Shown one piece after another: positions 44,792 to 54,940 of a stretch of 64,000 nucleotides of DNA (positions are counted from its first letter, which is position 1; each line of letters starts with the position of its first letter). Under the pieces are notes generated by a model, which was not told the DNA's origin, made no database searches, and saw nothing but the letters and a program-made list of their open reading frames with translations. The DNA comes from Mycolicibacterium sp. P1-18 (GTDB lineage Bacteria; Actinomycetota; Actinomycetes; Mycobacteriales; Mycobacteriaceae): assembly GCF_008329535.1 (NCBI RefSeq), contig NZ_NPKR01000005.1, positions 124,001-188,000 of the forward strand, read 5' to 3'. The position numbers were made by a program, and so were the translations under genes.

Positions 44792-45694
44792 ATGACACCG
44801 GACCGACTCTTCCTCATCACCGGCGCGACGGGAAACACCGCCGCCCCCACCGTCGAGATCCTCCTCGACGCCGGCCACCGCGTTCGCGCGTTCGTTCACA
44901 CCGTCGACGAGCGTTCCGACGCCCTGGCCGCACTCGGGGCCGAGGTCGTCGCCGGCGACCTGCTGGACTTCCACGCGATCACGTCGGCGATGGCCGGCGT
45001 GGACGCCGCCTACTTCTGCTACCCGATCCTGACCGACGGACTACTGGCGAGCACCGCCATGTTCGCCCAGGCCGCGAGCGAAGCAGGCGTGAGCGCCGTG
45101 GTCGCCATGTCGCAAATCTCGGCACGACGGGACGCCAAGAGCCAGGCAGCCCAACAGCATTGGCTGTCCGAGCGACTCCTGGACCGCTCGCCGTTCCTGG
45201 TGACGCATTTGCGACCGACGTTCTTCGCCGAATGGCTCACCTGGGCTTGGCAACGGGACCCCGACGAAGCCGTGCTTCGACTGCCGTTCGGGACGGGTCG
45301 CCACGCTCCCATCTCGGCGCGCGACCAAGCCCACGTCATCGCCGCCGTTCTTCAGAATCCCGCTCCCCATGACCGGCAGGTCTACCCGTTGGTGGGCCCG
45401 GAGGAACTCGACCACTACGAGATCGTCGCCGCGATCACCGCCACCCTCGGCATACCGGTTCGCTACGAGCCCGTCGACGTCGACGCCTTTGCGACGCTCT
45501 TGGCCTCCAAGGGAGCCAGTGAGCACTTCATTCAGCACATCAGCAGCGTTGCGCAGGACTACCAGAACGGCGTCTTCGCCGGTGAGGGCAATCTCGTGGA
45601 GGTCATCACCGGACGGCCGGCAATGACGGTGCAGGAGTTCGTCACCGCCAATCTCGCCGCCTTCTCCCACGACGGACCCTTCGCGGCGCGCTGA
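44792..45694 (+). CDS. NmrA-like NAD(P)H-binding reductase
   Basis: A 300-residue atypical SDR with dinucleotide motif TGATGN (about 10-15) and the following ALGAEVVAGDLLD element of the QorB/azoreductase-like branch. Catalysis on quinones is possible. ATG 44792 is chosen because GAAGGAG lies nine bases upstream; an earlier GTG 44756 overlaps the hydrolase stop but has no ribosome site. Second gene of the operon. Confidence 0.88.
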   Translation: MTPDRLFLITGATGNTAAPTVEILLDAGHRVRAFVHTVDERSDALAALGAEVVAGDLLDFHAITSAMAGVDAAYFCYPILTDGLLASTAMFAQAASEAGVSAVVAMSQISARRDAKSQAAQQHWLSERLLDRSPFLVTHLRPTFFAEWLTWAWQRDPDEAVLRLPFGTGRHAPISARDQAHVIAAVLQNPAPHDRQVYPLVGPEELDHYEIVAAITATLGIPVRYEPVDVDAFATLLASKGASEHFIQHISSVAQDYQNGVFAGEGNLVEVITGRPAMTVQEFVTANLAAFSHDGPFAAR

Positions 45695-45730
45695 TCCGAC
45701 CCCCGTCACCCACCCACACGAGGAGTTCAC

Positions 45731-46288
45731 ATGACCACGGCAGCCATCACGTCGACGACACATCTCTCCACCCGTCTGGACATCTCGACGGGGGTGCCGT
45801 TCGACGCCTTCTGCGACGCACTCGAACTGGCAGCACCCAGATTTCAGCAGGGGCCCGTCGACGACGTCGTCGCGCGCGGCGGCTCGTGGGACGACGTGCT
45901 CGCCACGGTCGCGAAGAATGCCCCGAACGGCTTGATGATCTTCTACAGCCTGGACGACACGGCCCTCATGGCACCCGCCGGGCACCAGACCCGCGTCACC
46001 GCCTACCTGATCGGCAACCACACGATCGCCGAACGGATGTTCCGGCACGACCCGCTGACCCTGCTCTACGCGCCGCTGCGAATGCTCGTCCACAGCGACG
46101 ACGCCGGGAACGCCGTGCTGAGCCTCGACCAACCGAGCACGCTGTTCGGCAGCCTCGCCGATCCCCGGATTACGGCCGTCGGTCGCGAGCTGGACGGCAA
46201 GGTTCGCGGGCTCCTCCACGCGATGGGCATCGAAGCCGTCTTCGGCGCCCAGAACGAGCACCACGACAACAGAACTGGAGAATCATGA
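45731..46288 (+). CDS. DUF302-like protein
   Basis: A 185-residue protein with the DUF302 look: a short two-stranded half with NGLMIFYSLDDTALMAPAGHQ and a second with RVTAYLIGNHTIAERMFRHD, then LYAPLRMLVHSDDAGN. The core fold is known from structures of uncharacterised proteins and is thought to bind small ligands. ATG 45731 has GAGGAG in front. Its stop overlaps the ATG of the next gene (ATGA). Role within the operon unknown. Confidence 0.75.
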   Translation: MTTAAITSTTHLSTRLDISTGVPFDAFCDALELAAPRFQQGPVDDVVARGGSWDDVLATVAKNAPNGLMIFYSLDDTALMAPAGHQTRVTAYLIGNHTIAERMFRHDPLTLLYAPLRMLVHSDDAGNAVLSLDQPSTLFGSLADPRITAVGRELDGKVRGLLHAMGIEAVFGAQNEHHDNRTGES

Positions 46289-47286
46289 GCACCACGCACA
46301 CCCGCCCCATCCTCATCACGGGGGCGGCAGGTGAGGTCGGCTCGGTCAGCACCACCATGGTCCGCATGCTCCTCGACGCGGGCTGGCCGGTCCGCGCCTT
46401 CGTCCGTACCGACGACGGCCGCGCCGAGGCGCTCCGCAGAGCGGGAGCCGACGTGTTCGTCGGGGACCTGCTCAACATCGCCGACGTCGCGGCGGCGTTG
46501 AGCGGCTGCCAACGGGTCTACTTCAGCATGGGGCTGTCGCCCTATTACGTCGACGCCAACCTGCTGATGGTCGCGGTGGCCCGTGCGCAAGGCGATCTCG
46601 AAGTCTTCGTCAACATCTCCGAGTCCGAACAGACCCTGCTGACCTTCGACCGGATGACCGCGCCAGAAGGAATCCGCCTGTCGTGGCTGGGGGGCACCGT
46701 GTCTCAGTGGTCGCCGCAGCAACGGGCCCACTGGATCGGTGAGCAGGTCCTGGACTGGTCCGGCCTGCCGGTCGTCCACGTCCGAGCCAGCATCTTCGTC
46801 GAAAATCCCATCTTCGCCTGGTTTCCCATTCCCGATCTGCTGGCCACCGGAGAGCTTCGCTTGCCGCTCGGAGACAGCAAGGTCGCACCCATCGCGGGAT
46901 ACGACGTGGCCGAGCTGTGCGTCAACATCCTCAAGGAGCCGGCTGACCACGTCGGGAAGACGTACACGCTGATCGGACCCGAGCTCAAGACCATGTACGA
47001 ATTCGCCGACGATTACGCCGCCGTGCTGAATCGGCCAGTGCGCTACGTGCCGCAGGACCTCGAGTCGTGGAACACCGACTACGTCGACCGCGCGCTGGCA
47101 GCCGACAAGCCCCACAACGGCGAACACCTGAAGACGTTGACCCGCCTGATGGCCAGCGGCCGTTACTTCGATCTGCCGACGGACGACCTTGGCGCACTCC
47201 TCGGGCGCGCACCGAAGACGCTGCGGTTTGCGCTGGCCAACTCCACGCGCATCCACGCCGACGTGGCTGCCTCGGCCGACTCGTGA
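46285..47286 (+). CDS. NmrA-like NAD(P)H-binding reductase
   Basis: A 333-residue atypical SDR with ITGAAGEVGS as cofactor loop (about 10-19), [18 protein letters not shown] and VGDLLN elements, related to the gene two positions upstream but with a longer, helical C-terminal part. The two NmrA proteins of this operon are probably ancient paralogues. Coupled to the DUF302 gene by a four-base overlap. Confidence 0.87.
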   Translation: MSTTHTRPILITGAAGEVGSVSTTMVRMLLDAGWPVRAFVRTDDGRAEALRRAGADVFVGDLLNIADVAAALSGCQRVYFSMGLSPYYVDANLLMVAVARAQGDLEVFVNISESEQTLLTFDRMTAPEGIRLSWLGGTVSQWSPQQRAHWIGEQVLDWSGLPVVHVRASIFVENPIFAWFPIPDLLATGELRLPLGDSKVAPIAGYDVAELCVNILKEPADHVGKTYTLIGPELKTMYEFADDYAAVLNRPVRYVPQDLESWNTDYVDRALAADKPHNGEHLKTLTRLMASGRYFDLPTDDLGALLGRAPKTLRFALANSTRIHADVAASADS

Positions 47287-47305
47287 CCCGCGAAAGGAGA
47301 GGCGA

Positions 47306-47818
47306 ATGACCACGTTTCCCCCCGTCCCGGAACAGACGCCGGTCTCGGCGGAGGCCCGCAGCTCGGCCGTCGACTTCGTCAACCGGTCGAATTGGCACTT
47401 CGAGACGTGGGACGTCGAGCAGATGGTGACGTCATTCCTGCCCGATTCCACGACCTACCACTTCCACGGCACGGTCCACGGACACGACGGGTTGCGACGC
47501 CTCTTCAAGGAGGAGTACCCGTACCTGGTGCCGGGCGTGTCCCGTCACGCGACCAATCACATCGTCGACCCGGACGGGACCGACGGAGTGGCCGTCCGGT
47601 ATCACAATCTGCTGATTCGCTACGCCCCTGGCGACACGGAACCCGGCCACGTCGGCGACCTCTCAAGCACTCGCACCGACAGTGGCACACCGGCGATCTG
47701 GATCTACTCCCCCATGCTTGACCGGCTGCGCATGACCCCCGACGGGTGGAAGATCCACGAGCGCTACGTCGGCGCCTCCGCACTGAATCCGCACTTCTCC
47801 CCCGTCGGCGCTCCCTGA
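47306..47818 (+). CDS. SnoaL-like (NTF2 fold) protein
   Basis: A 170-residue NTF2-like domain. SnoaL-type features are the early helix (ARSSAVDFVNRSNWHFETWD), SFLPDSTTYHFHG and the later WIYSPMLDRLRMTPDGWKI strand. Relatives are cyclases, dehydratases, ketosteroid isomerases or simple binders. ATG 47306 follows AAAGGAGAGG. Last gene of the operon, convergent with the hydrolase at 47.8-48.5 kb. Confidence 0.83.
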   Translation: MTTFPPVPEQTPVSAEARSSAVDFVNRSNWHFETWDVEQMVTSFLPDSTTYHFHGTVHGHDGLRRLFKEEYPYLVPGVSRHATNHIVDPDGTDGVAVRYHNLLIRYAPGDTEPGHVGDLSSTRTDSGTPAIWIYSPMLDRLRMTPDGWKIHERYVGASALNPHFSPVGAP

Positions 47819-47839
47819 CGAAGGGTCAGCGGGTACTGC

Positions 47840-48505
47840 TCACTTGCACGCCTGCCGGATGAGTGCGGCGACGGCGTCCGGCCGTGACATGTACACGGCA
47901 TGGCTGGCCGCCACCTCGACCGTGGTCGCGCCGGCCCGGCGCGCCATGGCGCGCTGGGCGGCCGGCGGGATCATCCGGTCTTCGGTCGCGACCAGGTACC
48001 AGCTTGGCTTGCCGCGCCACGCCGGATCCGTGACCGGCTGGGCCATGGCGTCGTCCCCCCACGGAAGCTGGGCATCGGCGAGGAACGCGGCATCTGCGGT
48101 GGTCAAGTCGGCACCGAACGAAGCGTGAAACCTCCCTCGGTCCTGATACCAAAGACCCTCCGCCACTTCGACGATCGGCGATCCTGGCGCAGCGGGATCA
48201 CCCACGAGCGCACGCACCGTCTCGCCCTCATCCGGCGCGAACGCCGCGACGTAGACCAGGGCCGCCACCTTGTCGTGCAGCCCGGCCTCGGTGATGACCG
48301 CGCCTCCGTACGAATGCCCCACGAGCACGACCGGCCCGTCTTGCGCGTCGATCACGCGCCGTGTCTCCGCCACGTCGCCCGACAACGACAGGGTCGAATT
48401 CTGCACCACGGCAACGTGGTGGCCGTCCGCCGCCAAGAGGTCGTACACCGCCCGCCAGGTCGACCCGTCCACGAAGGCGCCGTGCACCAGAACGATGGTG
48501 GCCAT
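47840..48505 (-). CDS. alpha/beta hydrolase (EstC-like)
   Basis: A 221-residue compact alpha/beta hydrolase without a large cap: LVHGAFVDGSTW (oxyanion hole), Ser65 in GHSYGG, acid in ATEDRMIPP and base His in EVAASHAVYMSRP. This form is typical of the salicylate-esterase-like and EstC families. ATG 48505 overlaps the lipocalin-like gene stop by one base (TGATG), so it is the last gene of the TetR-lipocalin-hydrolase transcript. Confidence 0.88.
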   Translation of the reverse strand: MATIVLVHGAFVDGSTWRAVYDLLAADGHHVAVVQNSTLSLSGDVAETRRVIDAQDGPVVLVGHSYGGAVITEAGLHDKVAALVYVAAFAPDEGETVRALVGDPAAPGSPIVEVAEGLWYQDRGRFHASFGADLTTADAAFLADAQLPWGDDAMAQPVTDPAWRGKPSWYLVATEDRMIPPAAQRAMARRAGATTVEVAASHAVYMSRPDAVAALIRQACK

Positions 48506-48984
48506 CAGCTTGGCAGGTTGGCGTCGCCGGTGAAGGGCGCGACGCGGCGCCACACCAGCCGAGCGTTCCGCAGTTCACCGTCGAGTTGAATGGGCTCGGA
48601 CGGTGCCAGTTGCAGGTGGGAGTCGTTCAGGCGGGCGGCCCGGTACTGCGTCCCACCCACCCAGTTTGGCAGCAGGCTGACGTCGACGTGATGGGCGATC
48701 AGACCACCGTCGAGCACGGTGTAGGGCCCGGCGTAGGAGAGATAACCCTCTGCAGCCCAGGCCAGTTCGGCCTCGGACGCGGCGTGGGCGTCCGATCCGG
48801 CGAAACGCTTGCGCCCGGACCGCATGATTTGCGCGGACATGTAGCCGTCAGCGGTGTACATGATGACGCCCCGGGCGTCGGAGCCGAGGGGATACGTCAC
48901 GCTCGTTCCGTCGACGGCGGTGCTCTCGTAGGTGATGAGCGTCCATGCGCCGACGATGCTGGCGCGAAGGTCTTCGGTCGTCAT
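48505..48984 (-). CDS. lipocalin-like domain protein
   Basis: A 159-residue protein of the lipocalin-like (PF13924-type) family: a GAWTLITYE start, DARGVIMYTADGYMSAQIMR hairpin and AEGYLSYAGPYTVLDGG. No signal peptide, so a cytoplasmic small-ligand binder. Lies 11 bp after the TetR gene and is coupled to the following hydrolase. Function unknown; often found next to hydrolases and NmrA genes. Confidence 0.82.
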   Translation of the reverse strand: MTTEDLRASIVGAWTLITYESTAVDGTSVTYPLGSDARGVIMYTADGYMSAQIMRSGRKRFAGSDAHAASEAELAWAAEGYLSYAGPYTVLDGGLIAHHVDVSLLPNWVGGTQYRAARLNDSHLQLAPSEPIQLDGELRNARLVWRRVAPFTGDANLPS

Positions 48985-48995
48985 CGTGGTGTGTC

Positions 48996-49577
48996 CTATC
49001 CGTTGGTCTGCGCAGCGTCGACGCTGCGCACGAGGTCGACGATGGCCACGTCGAATGGTTCGGTCGTACGCAGGGCGCGGCTCAGGATGAGCGCCCCCTC
49101 CATGGTGGTGACGGCGCTGACGGCAACCGCCCGCGCGGACGCCTCACCGAGACCCTTGTCGACCAGGCGGGCGGCGAGAACGGCGACGACGTCGGCGAAG
49201 GTGCGCTTCACCACGTCCCCGAGTCGAGTCGACGACGACGCGGAATCCACGACGATGGGCGCCACCGCGCATCCCTCCCGGAAGTCCGCGGCGACGACGT
49301 CGTCACGGAATCGCTGCATGAAGGCCTCAATGAGCTCGGCAGCGGTGGCCGTCGCGCCCGCAACACGATTCACGTGAGCGATGGCGTCGCTGGCATGCAG
49401 CAGAGCGACTTCCGTCGCGAGCTCTTCCTTGCCGCCCGGGAAGTTGAAGTACAGCGATCCGCGCGGCGCGGCACTTTCGCTCACCACGTCCGAGAGTGAC
49501 GTGCCGTGATAGCCGTGCTCGCGGAACAACCGACGAGCAGCCGACACCATCCGTTCCTTGCTGTCACTCCGCGCCAT
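48996..49577 (-). CDS. TetR family regulator
   Basis: A 193-residue TetR repressor with HTH in AARRLFREHGYHGTSLSDVV then SAAPRGSLYFNFPGGKEEL. A Cys (EGCAVAPIVVD) lies in the ligand domain. ATG 49577 is the first with full coding character; GTG/ATG codons lie upstream to 49604. Divergent from the enoyl-CoA hydratase gene and first in a transcript with the lipocalin-like and hydrolase genes. Confidence 0.9.
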   Translation of the reverse strand: MARSDSKERMVSAARRLFREHGYHGTSLSDVVSESAAPRGSLYFNFPGGKEELATEVALLHASDAIAHVNRVAGATATAAELIEAFMQRFRDDVVAADFREGCAVAPIVVDSASSSTRLGDVVKRTFADVVAVLAARLVDKGLGEASARAVAVSAVTTMEGALILSRALRTTEPFDVAIVDLVRSVDAAQTNG

Positions 49578-49597
49578 GACGACCATCATACACAAGA

Positions 49598-49626
49598 TTG
49601 ACACTCATCGTTTATGTGCTTATCGT
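49598..49626 (+). promoter_or_regulatory. sigma-A-type promoter of the hydratase gene
   Basis: TTGACA (49598-49603), a 17-bp spacer and TATCGT (49621-49626) form a near-consensus promoter. It lies 41 bp before the ATG 49668, which has GGAGCTGAG in front. It is placed against the TetR gene, which starts at 49577, so the repressor could control both. Confidence 0.7.
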
Positions 49627-49667
49627 CGAGTTCATTGCACTATGACGATCGACATATTGGAGCTGAG

Positions 49668-50498
49668 ATGAGCGAGGCCGGCCTCGACCCGACGGACGCG
49701 ATACCTCCCACGGAGGCGCCCGATTCGACGTCCCCACCCGTCGCGCGGCAGATGGACGGAACGGTGGCGGTGCTGACGATGCAGCACGCACCCCACAACT
49801 TCCTCGGCACGGAGCTGGTGGCCGGCCTGCTCGACGGGCTTCGATGGGCTCAGGCCCAGGGCGCCCGCGCGGTCCTGCTGCGCAGCGGGTTGCGCAACTT
49901 CTGCGCCGGTGCCGACGTCACCCTGTTCGAAAGCGCCGACCGCGGAACCGCTCCCGACCTCGACCTGGTCGAGGTGCTGCGGGCATTCGACGCGCTTCCC
50001 ATGCCGATCGTGGCGGCCGTGCACGGTGTGTGCATCGGCGGCGGACTGGAGACCGCCCTCGCGTGCGACTTGATCGTGGCCGCCGAGAGCGCCAAGATCG
50101 GCAGCGTCGAAGCCACGCTGGGAGTCAACCCTCTGATGGGCGGGATCCAACGCGTCACCGTGCGTGCCGGCGCCGCCCGCGCGAAGGAGATGGCGCTGCT
50201 CGGTCGCCGCTACGACGCAAGGACTCTCGAGCGGTGGAACGTCATCAACCGCGTGGTGCCCGACGACAAGCTCGGCGACGTCACCGCCACCCTCGCCCAC
50301 GAACTCGCCAACGGCCCGACGATCGCGCACGCCTCCACCAAGGCCATCGTCTCGCACACCCTGGCGCACGGCGTCGCGGCCACCGACGAGGCGATGCGCG
50401 AACTACAGCAACACATCTGGCGATCGGAGGACCTCAGGCGTGGACTCGCCTCGCTGGCCGCCAACGGCCCGGGTGCCGCCAGATTCGAAGGACGGTGA
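49668..50498 (+). CDS. enoyl-CoA hydratase/isomerase
   Basis: A 276-residue crotonase-fold protein after a 28-residue Pro/Thr-rich lead. Oxyanion-hole elements are NFCAGADVTLF and VCIGGGLETALACDLIVA; one acidic catalytic residue is in GSVEATLGVNPLMGG. It would hydrate or isomerise an acyl-CoA. ATG 49668 is decided by GGAGCTGAG. It is followed by the family III CoA-transferase after one base, so CoA activation and beta-oxidation of one substrate seem linked. Confidence 0.9.
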   Translation: MSEAGLDPTDAIPPTEAPDSTSPPVARQMDGTVAVLTMQHAPHNFLGTELVAGLLDGLRWAQAQGARAVLLRSGLRNFCAGADVTLFESADRGTAPDLDLVEVLRAFDALPMPIVAAVHGVCIGGGLETALACDLIVAAESAKIGSVEATLGVNPLMGGIQRVTVRAGAARAKEMALLGRRYDARTLERWNVINRVVPDDKLGDVTATLAHELANGPTIAHASTKAIVSHTLAHGVAATDEAMRELQQHIWRSEDLRRGLASLAANGPGAARFEGR

Positions 50499-50499
50499 G

Positions 50500-51717
50500 A
50501 TGACGCTTCCACTCGACGGCGTCCGCGTCGTGGACTTCACCCGAGTCCTCGCCGGCCCGCACTGCACCAAACACCTGCTCGACCTCGGCGCCGAGGTCAT
50601 CAAGATCGAGCCGCCCCAGGGTGACATCAGCCGTCTTGCGTTACCCGGCCGGGACGGCATCAGCGGCTACTACGCCCAGCAGAACGCCGGCAAGCGAAAT
50701 CTCAGCGTGGACCTCAACGTCCCCGCCGCTCGAGAGGTCGTCCTCGAGCTCTGCGACACCGCCGACGTCATCGTCGAGAACTTCCGCCCCGGCGCGCTCG
50801 CCGCCTTCGGGCTGGACTACGAATCGGTGGCCGCCCGCAACCCCGCGGTCGTCTACGTGTCGATCAGCGGATACGGGCAGTCCGGGCCGTGGCGCACTCG
50901 GATGGCGTACGCGCCCACCATCCAAGCCGAGACCGGCTTCACCCGAAACACCCTGCACCAGTTCGGTCTCGACGACTCCGACGGCCGGTCCGATGCCCTG
51001 TCCCACGCCGACGTCTATGCCGGCTTGCACGCCGCGATCGCCGCCCTCGCCGCCTTACAACGACGCCGGGTCACCGGAACGGGCCAGTACGTCGACGTCG
51101 CCATGGCAGCGGTGCTGACGTCGATCAACGAGCGCGTCCACTACGACCTCTCCGACGACGACCTCGGCGCCGAGGTGCCCATCCTGGGCGCCACCGATTG
51201 CCCGTTCTTCACCAGCCCCGACGGCGTCGAATTCGTCGCACCCATGAGTCTGGTCGGCAGCATGAGCTTTCCGTTCTATCTTCACGCGATGCGACGCCCC
51301 GACCTCGCCGACGACCCACGCTTCTCGACGCCGGAACGTCGCGCCCAGAACGTCGACGCGCTGCACGCCATCGTCCAGAACTGGGTCGACACCTTCGATT
51401 CCATGGAGTCACTCGACGCGCAATTCGACGAAGCCAAGGTCGCCACCGGACGGCTACGCGACATCACCGAATTCAACGACACGGACTGGGCCAAGTCCTG
51501 GGTCACCACCCGCGAGGTGACCGACCGTCGCGGCGGTACCTTCACCATCCCCGCCCCGCCCTGGCACTTTGGCGGTCACGACGGCGTCCTCGCCGAACAG
51601 GTGCCTGCGCATCAGGGCGAGCACAACGACGAGATCCTCACGGAGCTTGATCGCACCGAGGCCGAGATCGAGGCCCTCCGTCGCGCCGGCGCCCTCACCG
51701 AGGGCCCCCAGGCTTAG
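50500..51717 (+). CDS. family III CoA-transferase (CaiB/BaiF type)
   Basis: A 405-residue enzyme with the family III fold: [17 protein letters not shown] start, [11 protein letters not shown], and the catalytic Asp171 in [14 protein letters not shown]. It transfers CoA between acids, or acts as a racemase-like member. ATG 50500 overlaps nothing but is two bases from the hydratase stop. Its stop overlaps the convergent catalase by four bases. Confidence 0.9.
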   Translation: MTLPLDGVRVVDFTRVLAGPHCTKHLLDLGAEVIKIEPPQGDISRLALPGRDGISGYYAQQNAGKRNLSVDLNVPAAREVVLELCDTADVIVENFRPGALAAFGLDYESVAARNPAVVYVSISGYGQSGPWRTRMAYAPTIQAETGFTRNTLHQFGLDDSDGRSDALSHADVYAGLHAAIAALAALQRRRVTGTGQYVDVAMAAVLTSINERVHYDLSDDDLGAEVPILGATDCPFFTSPDGVEFVAPMSLVGSMSFPFYLHAMRRPDLADDPRFSTPERRAQNVDALHAIVQNWVDTFDSMESLDAQFDEAKVATGRLRDITEFNDTDWAKSWVTTREVTDRRGGTFTIPAPPWHFGGHDGVLAEQVPAHQGEHNDEILTELDRTEAEIEALRRAGALTEGPQA

Positions 51718-53180
51718 AGGGCGCCGTGTGCTTGGCAGGCCGTGCGGACGCCGGCGCCGTAGGCGGGGTCGGCCCGGGTGCAGTTCTCGATGTGCTTCTC
51801 CACGGTGACCGACCGGGCACCCTTGATCGCACGGGCGGTGTTGTCGAACAACCGCTGCCGGGCCTCGGCGTCCATCAACCGGAACAGATCCCCGGGCTGC
51901 TCGAAGTAGTTGTCGTCATCGGCACGGAAGTCGAAGTGGTCAGCGGTGTCCCCGACCGCCTGCGGCGGATCGGCATAGCTGGGTTGATCGGCCCACCGGC
52001 CGAAGCTGTTGGGTTCCATCCCCGGCACCCCACCCTGATTGCCGTCCACCCGCATCGCCCCGTCACGGTGATAGGTGTTCACCCGCTCCGCACCCCGGGG
52101 ATGGTTCACCGGCACCTGATGATGGTTCACCCCCACCCGATACCGGGCGGCGTCGCCGTAGGAGAACAACCGGCCCTGCAACATCTTGTCCGGACTGTAG
52201 GAAATCCCCGGCACCAGATTGGCCGGGGTGAACGCCGCCTGCTCCACCTCGGCGAAGTAGTTGTCCGGATTGCGGTTCAACTCGTACTCACCGACCTCGA
52301 TCAACGGGTAGTCCCGCTGACTCCACACCTTGGTCACGTCGAACGGATGAAACCGGTAGGTCGCCGCGTCGGCCTCGGGCATCACCTGAATGGACAACGT
52401 CCACCGCGGGAACTCCCCGCGCTCGATCGCCTCGAACAAGTCCCGGCCGTGGGATTCCCGATCGGCCCCAATGACGGCGTGGGCTTGCTGGTCGGTGAGG
52501 TTCTCGATGCCCTGCTGGGTGCGGAAGTGGAACTTCACCCAGTGCCGCACCCCGGCGGCGTTGACCAAACTGAAGGTGTGGGATCCGAAGCCGTGCATGT
52601 GCCGATAGGACGCCGGGATGCCGCGGTCGCCCATCACGTAGGTGACCTGGTGCAACGATTCGGGCAGCCCGGTCCAGAAGCCCCAGTTGTTCTCCGGGTC
52701 CCGCAGATTGGTCCGCGGGTCGCGTTTGACCGCCCGGTTCAGATCGGGGAACTTCAACGGGTCGCGGTGAAAGAACACCGGGGTGTTGTTGCCCACGACG
52801 TCCCAGTTGCCCTGGGAGGTGTAGAACCGCACCGCGAACCCCCGGATGTCGCGTTCGGCGTCAGCGGCGCCGCGTTCACCGGCGACGGTGGAGTAGCGGG
52901 CGAACATCTCACAGCTGTTGCCGACCGTGGAGAAGATCGCCGCGGTCGTATAGGCGGAGATGTCCCCGGTGACCCGGAAGGTGCCGAACGCCCCGGCGCC
53001 CTTGGCGTGCATGCGGCGTTCCGGGATGACCTCCCGGCTGAAGTGCGCGAGCTTCTCGATCAGCCACAGGTCCTGCAGCAGCAGCGGACCCCGCGGCCCG
53101 GCGCTCATGCTGTTCTGGTTGTCGACCACCGGCGCACCCGCCGCCGTGGTCAACGGATCGGTGTTCTCCTCGAACGCCAT
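51714..53180 (-). CDS. monofunctional haem catalase
   Basis: A 488-residue catalase of the small-subunit clade. Distal His58 is in [14 protein letters not shown], distal Asn131 in [11 protein letters not shown], and the proximal Tyr in [12 protein letters not shown]. It disproportionates hydrogen peroxide. ATG 53180 overlaps the stop of the F420 oxidoreductase gene by one base (TGATG), so it is the last gene of the SDR-oxidoreductase-catalase operon and is probably induced with it. M. tuberculosis itself has KatG only, so this is an accessory catalase. Confidence 0.95.
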   Translation of the reverse strand: MAFEENTDPLTTAAGAPVVDNQNSMSAGPRGPLLLQDLWLIEKLAHFSREVIPERRMHAKGAGAFGTFRVTGDISAYTTAAIFSTVGNSCEMFARYSTVAGERGAADAERDIRGFAVRFYTSQGNWDVVGNNTPVFFHRDPLKFPDLNRAVKRDPRTNLRDPENNWGFWTGLPESLHQVTYVMGDRGIPASYRHMHGFGSHTFSLVNAAGVRHWVKFHFRTQQGIENLTDQQAHAVIGADRESHGRDLFEAIERGEFPRWTLSIQVMPEADAATYRFHPFDVTKVWSQRDYPLIEVGEYELNRNPDNYFAEVEQAAFTPANLVPGISYSPDKMLQGRLFSYGDAARYRVGVNHHQVPVNHPRGAERVNTYHRDGAMRVDGNQGGVPGMEPNSFGRWADQPSYADPPQAVGDTADHFDFRADDDNYFEQPGDLFRLMDAEARQRLFDNTARAIKGARSVTVEKHIENCTRADPAYGAGVRTACQAHGAL

Positions 53181-54136
53181 CAGATGCCGTCCGTCGCGTC
53201 GATGAACGTGTCGGCGAAGCGCAGGACGTCCTCCACGCTGGTGGGATCGGCGAAGAGCAGAATCAGCTCGTCCACCCCCGCCTCGTCGTAGGCCGCGATG
53301 CGCTGGGCGACCGTGGCCGGAGTTCCGACGAGACCGTAGTCGGCGACGTTTCCGGGGAACAGGAGTTGCGCACTCGCCGGCAACGCCTCTCGTGCCGAGG
53401 CATCGGAGTCGGCGAGGTTGACCAGCGTGAGGACGGTGCGGTGGATGGAGTCGTAGTCACGACCGACGTCCCGGGCGTGCCCCTCGAGGACCTCGTACTT
53501 CGCGCGGGCGACGTCGGGCGGCTCGACGATGTTGCTGATGTCGGCGTAGCGGGCGACCCTGCGCAGCGTCACCTTCTCCCCCGATCCGGCGATCATCAGC
53601 GGAATGTGCGGATTCTGAACGCCTTTCGGATGATTGATGGCGTTCTTGGTCTGGTAGAACTGCCCGTCGAAACTGAACTCGTCGTGGGTCCACAGTCCGA
53701 GGACGATCTGCGCGGCCTCCTCGAGGCGCCGCGATCGATCCTTGAGGGTGCCGAACTCGAATCCGTACTGCTCGTAGTCCGGCTCGTGCCAGCCCGCGCC
53801 CAGACCAAAGATGAGGCGTCCGTTGGAGATGACGTCGACCGTGCTCGCCATCTTGGCGGCCAGCGCCGGGTTCCGGTAGCCCGCCGACCCGACGAGCAGA
53901 CCCAAGCGGACCCTCTCGGTTCGTTCGGCGAGGGCGGTGATCAGCGACCACGCCTCGAAGACGATCTCCGGCGCCGGCGGCAGCGGCGTGAGGTGGTCTG
54001 GTGCGAGTACCGACTCGTACCCCGTCCGGTCCGCCGCCTGGGCAATCTCGACGAGGCGGTCGTAGGCGTCTCGGGCATCGGAGAAGCCGGAGAGTTCGTG
54101 GACGAAGCCGGTCGGTATGAAGATGCTGAACTTCAC
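53180..54136 (-). CDS. F420-dependent LLM-class oxidoreductase
   Basis: A 318-residue TIM-barrel protein of the luciferase-like (F420-dependent) class. Typical elements are [37 protein letters not shown] and [26 protein letters not shown] 54136 has AAGGA six bases upstream. Upstream lies the SDR (32 bp gap), downstream the catalase. F420 enzymes of this class reduce or oxidise ketones, aldehydes or xenobiotics. Confidence 0.9.
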   Translation of the reverse strand: MKFSIFIPTGFVHELSGFSDARDAYDRLVEIAQAADRTGYESVLAPDHLTPLPPAPEIVFEAWSLITALAERTERVRLGLLVGSAGYRNPALAAKMASTVDVISNGRLIFGLGAGWHEPDYEQYGFEFGTLKDRSRRLEEAAQIVLGLWTHDEFSFDGQFYQTKNAINHPKGVQNPHIPLMIAGSGEKVTLRRVARYADISNIVEPPDVARAKYEVLEGHARDVGRDYDSIHRTVLTLVNLADSDASAREALPASAQLLFPGNVADYGLVGTPATVAQRIAAYDEAGVDELILLFADPTSVEDVLRFADTFIDATDGI

Positions 54137-54168
54137 GAGGTGTCCTTGGTTCGTTGGAACGTTCTGTG

Positions 54169-54867
54169 TCAGGAGAATTCGGGGTACAGCGCGGCGACGC
54201 CCCCGGACAATGCGGCCTGGATGTGCCGGGTCGACTCGTCGGCGATGATCTCGGGCTTGCCGGCCTCCACACCGTCCAGCGCGATCCGGACGACGTCGAC
54301 CGGGTCGGACTTGTCGGCGTCGACGTGGTTGGCCATGTCCGTGTCGATGTAGCCGACGTGCAGGGCGCTCACCTGAGTGCGCTGGTCGGCCAACTCCAGC
54401 CGGAGGGCGTTGGTCATCGCCCAGGCAGCGGACTTGGCCGCGGAATAGGACCCGTAGTCCGGGGACGTCACCCATGCCAGCAGCGAGAGCACGTTGAGGA
54501 TGGCGCTTTGGGGGTGGGCACCAAGTTGCGGCGCAAATACGCGTATCACGTTGAGTGATCCGAGATAGTGCGTGCCGAGGTCGAGCTCGATGTCGGACAG
54601 TCGACCCGTGAGTAGTGATGCGCCGGTGAAGGTTCCGGCGTTGTTGACGACGAAGCTGACGTCGCCCGTGACCTGCGCGGCGCGGTCCACCGAGGCCAGA
54701 TCGGTGACGTCGACCTCCACCGGGATCACGCCCTCGACGTCGACTGCAGAAGCGTCCCGCGCGCCGCCGTAGACCTTCGCCCCTCGCCGGACGAGTTCTT
54801 CGGCGAAGTGACGACCCAACCCCCGGTTGGAACCCGTGACCAGGACGGTACTTCCGGCGATCTGCAT
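54169..54867 (-). CDS. short-chain dehydrogenase/reductase
   Basis: A 232-residue classical SDR: TGSNRGLG (11-18), NNAG near 76, Tyr141 and Lys145 (YSAAK). The stretch LRLELADQ to HVGYIDTDMAN matches the SDR at 40.3-41.0 kb, its paralogue. ATG 54867; first gene of the SDR-F420 oxidoreductase-catalase operon, divergent from the HxlR regulator by 73 bp. Confidence 0.9.
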   Translation of the reverse strand: MQIAGSTVLVTGSNRGLGRHFAEELVRRGAKVYGGARDASAVDVEGVIPVEVDVTDLASVDRAAQVTGDVSFVVNNAGTFTGASLLTGRLSDIELDLGTHYLGSLNVIRVFAPQLGAHPQSAILNVLSLLAWVTSPDYGSYSAAKSAAWAMTNALRLELADQRTQVSALHVGYIDTDMANHVDADKSDPVDVVRIALDGVEAGKPEIIADESTRHIQAALSGGVAALYPEFS

Positions 54868-54893
54868 GTGGACTCCCTTGGGTTGGAAATCCG

Positions 54894-54940
54894 AACCTAG
54901 CATCTGAGTGGGAAAAGTCAACCCAGCGTAGGATGGGGCG
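54894..54940. promoter_or_regulatory. overlapping divergent promoters of the HxlR gene and SDR operon
   Basis: On the minus strand TTGACT (54921-54916), 16 bp and TAGGTT (54899-54894) form a good promoter for the SDR operon. On the plus strand TAGGAT (54929-54934) sits seven bases before GTG 54941, so the HxlR message should be leaderless. GGGTTG (54880-54885) and CAACCC (54919-54924) are inverted arms that flank both. A regulator bound here would control both directions. Confidence 0.6.
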
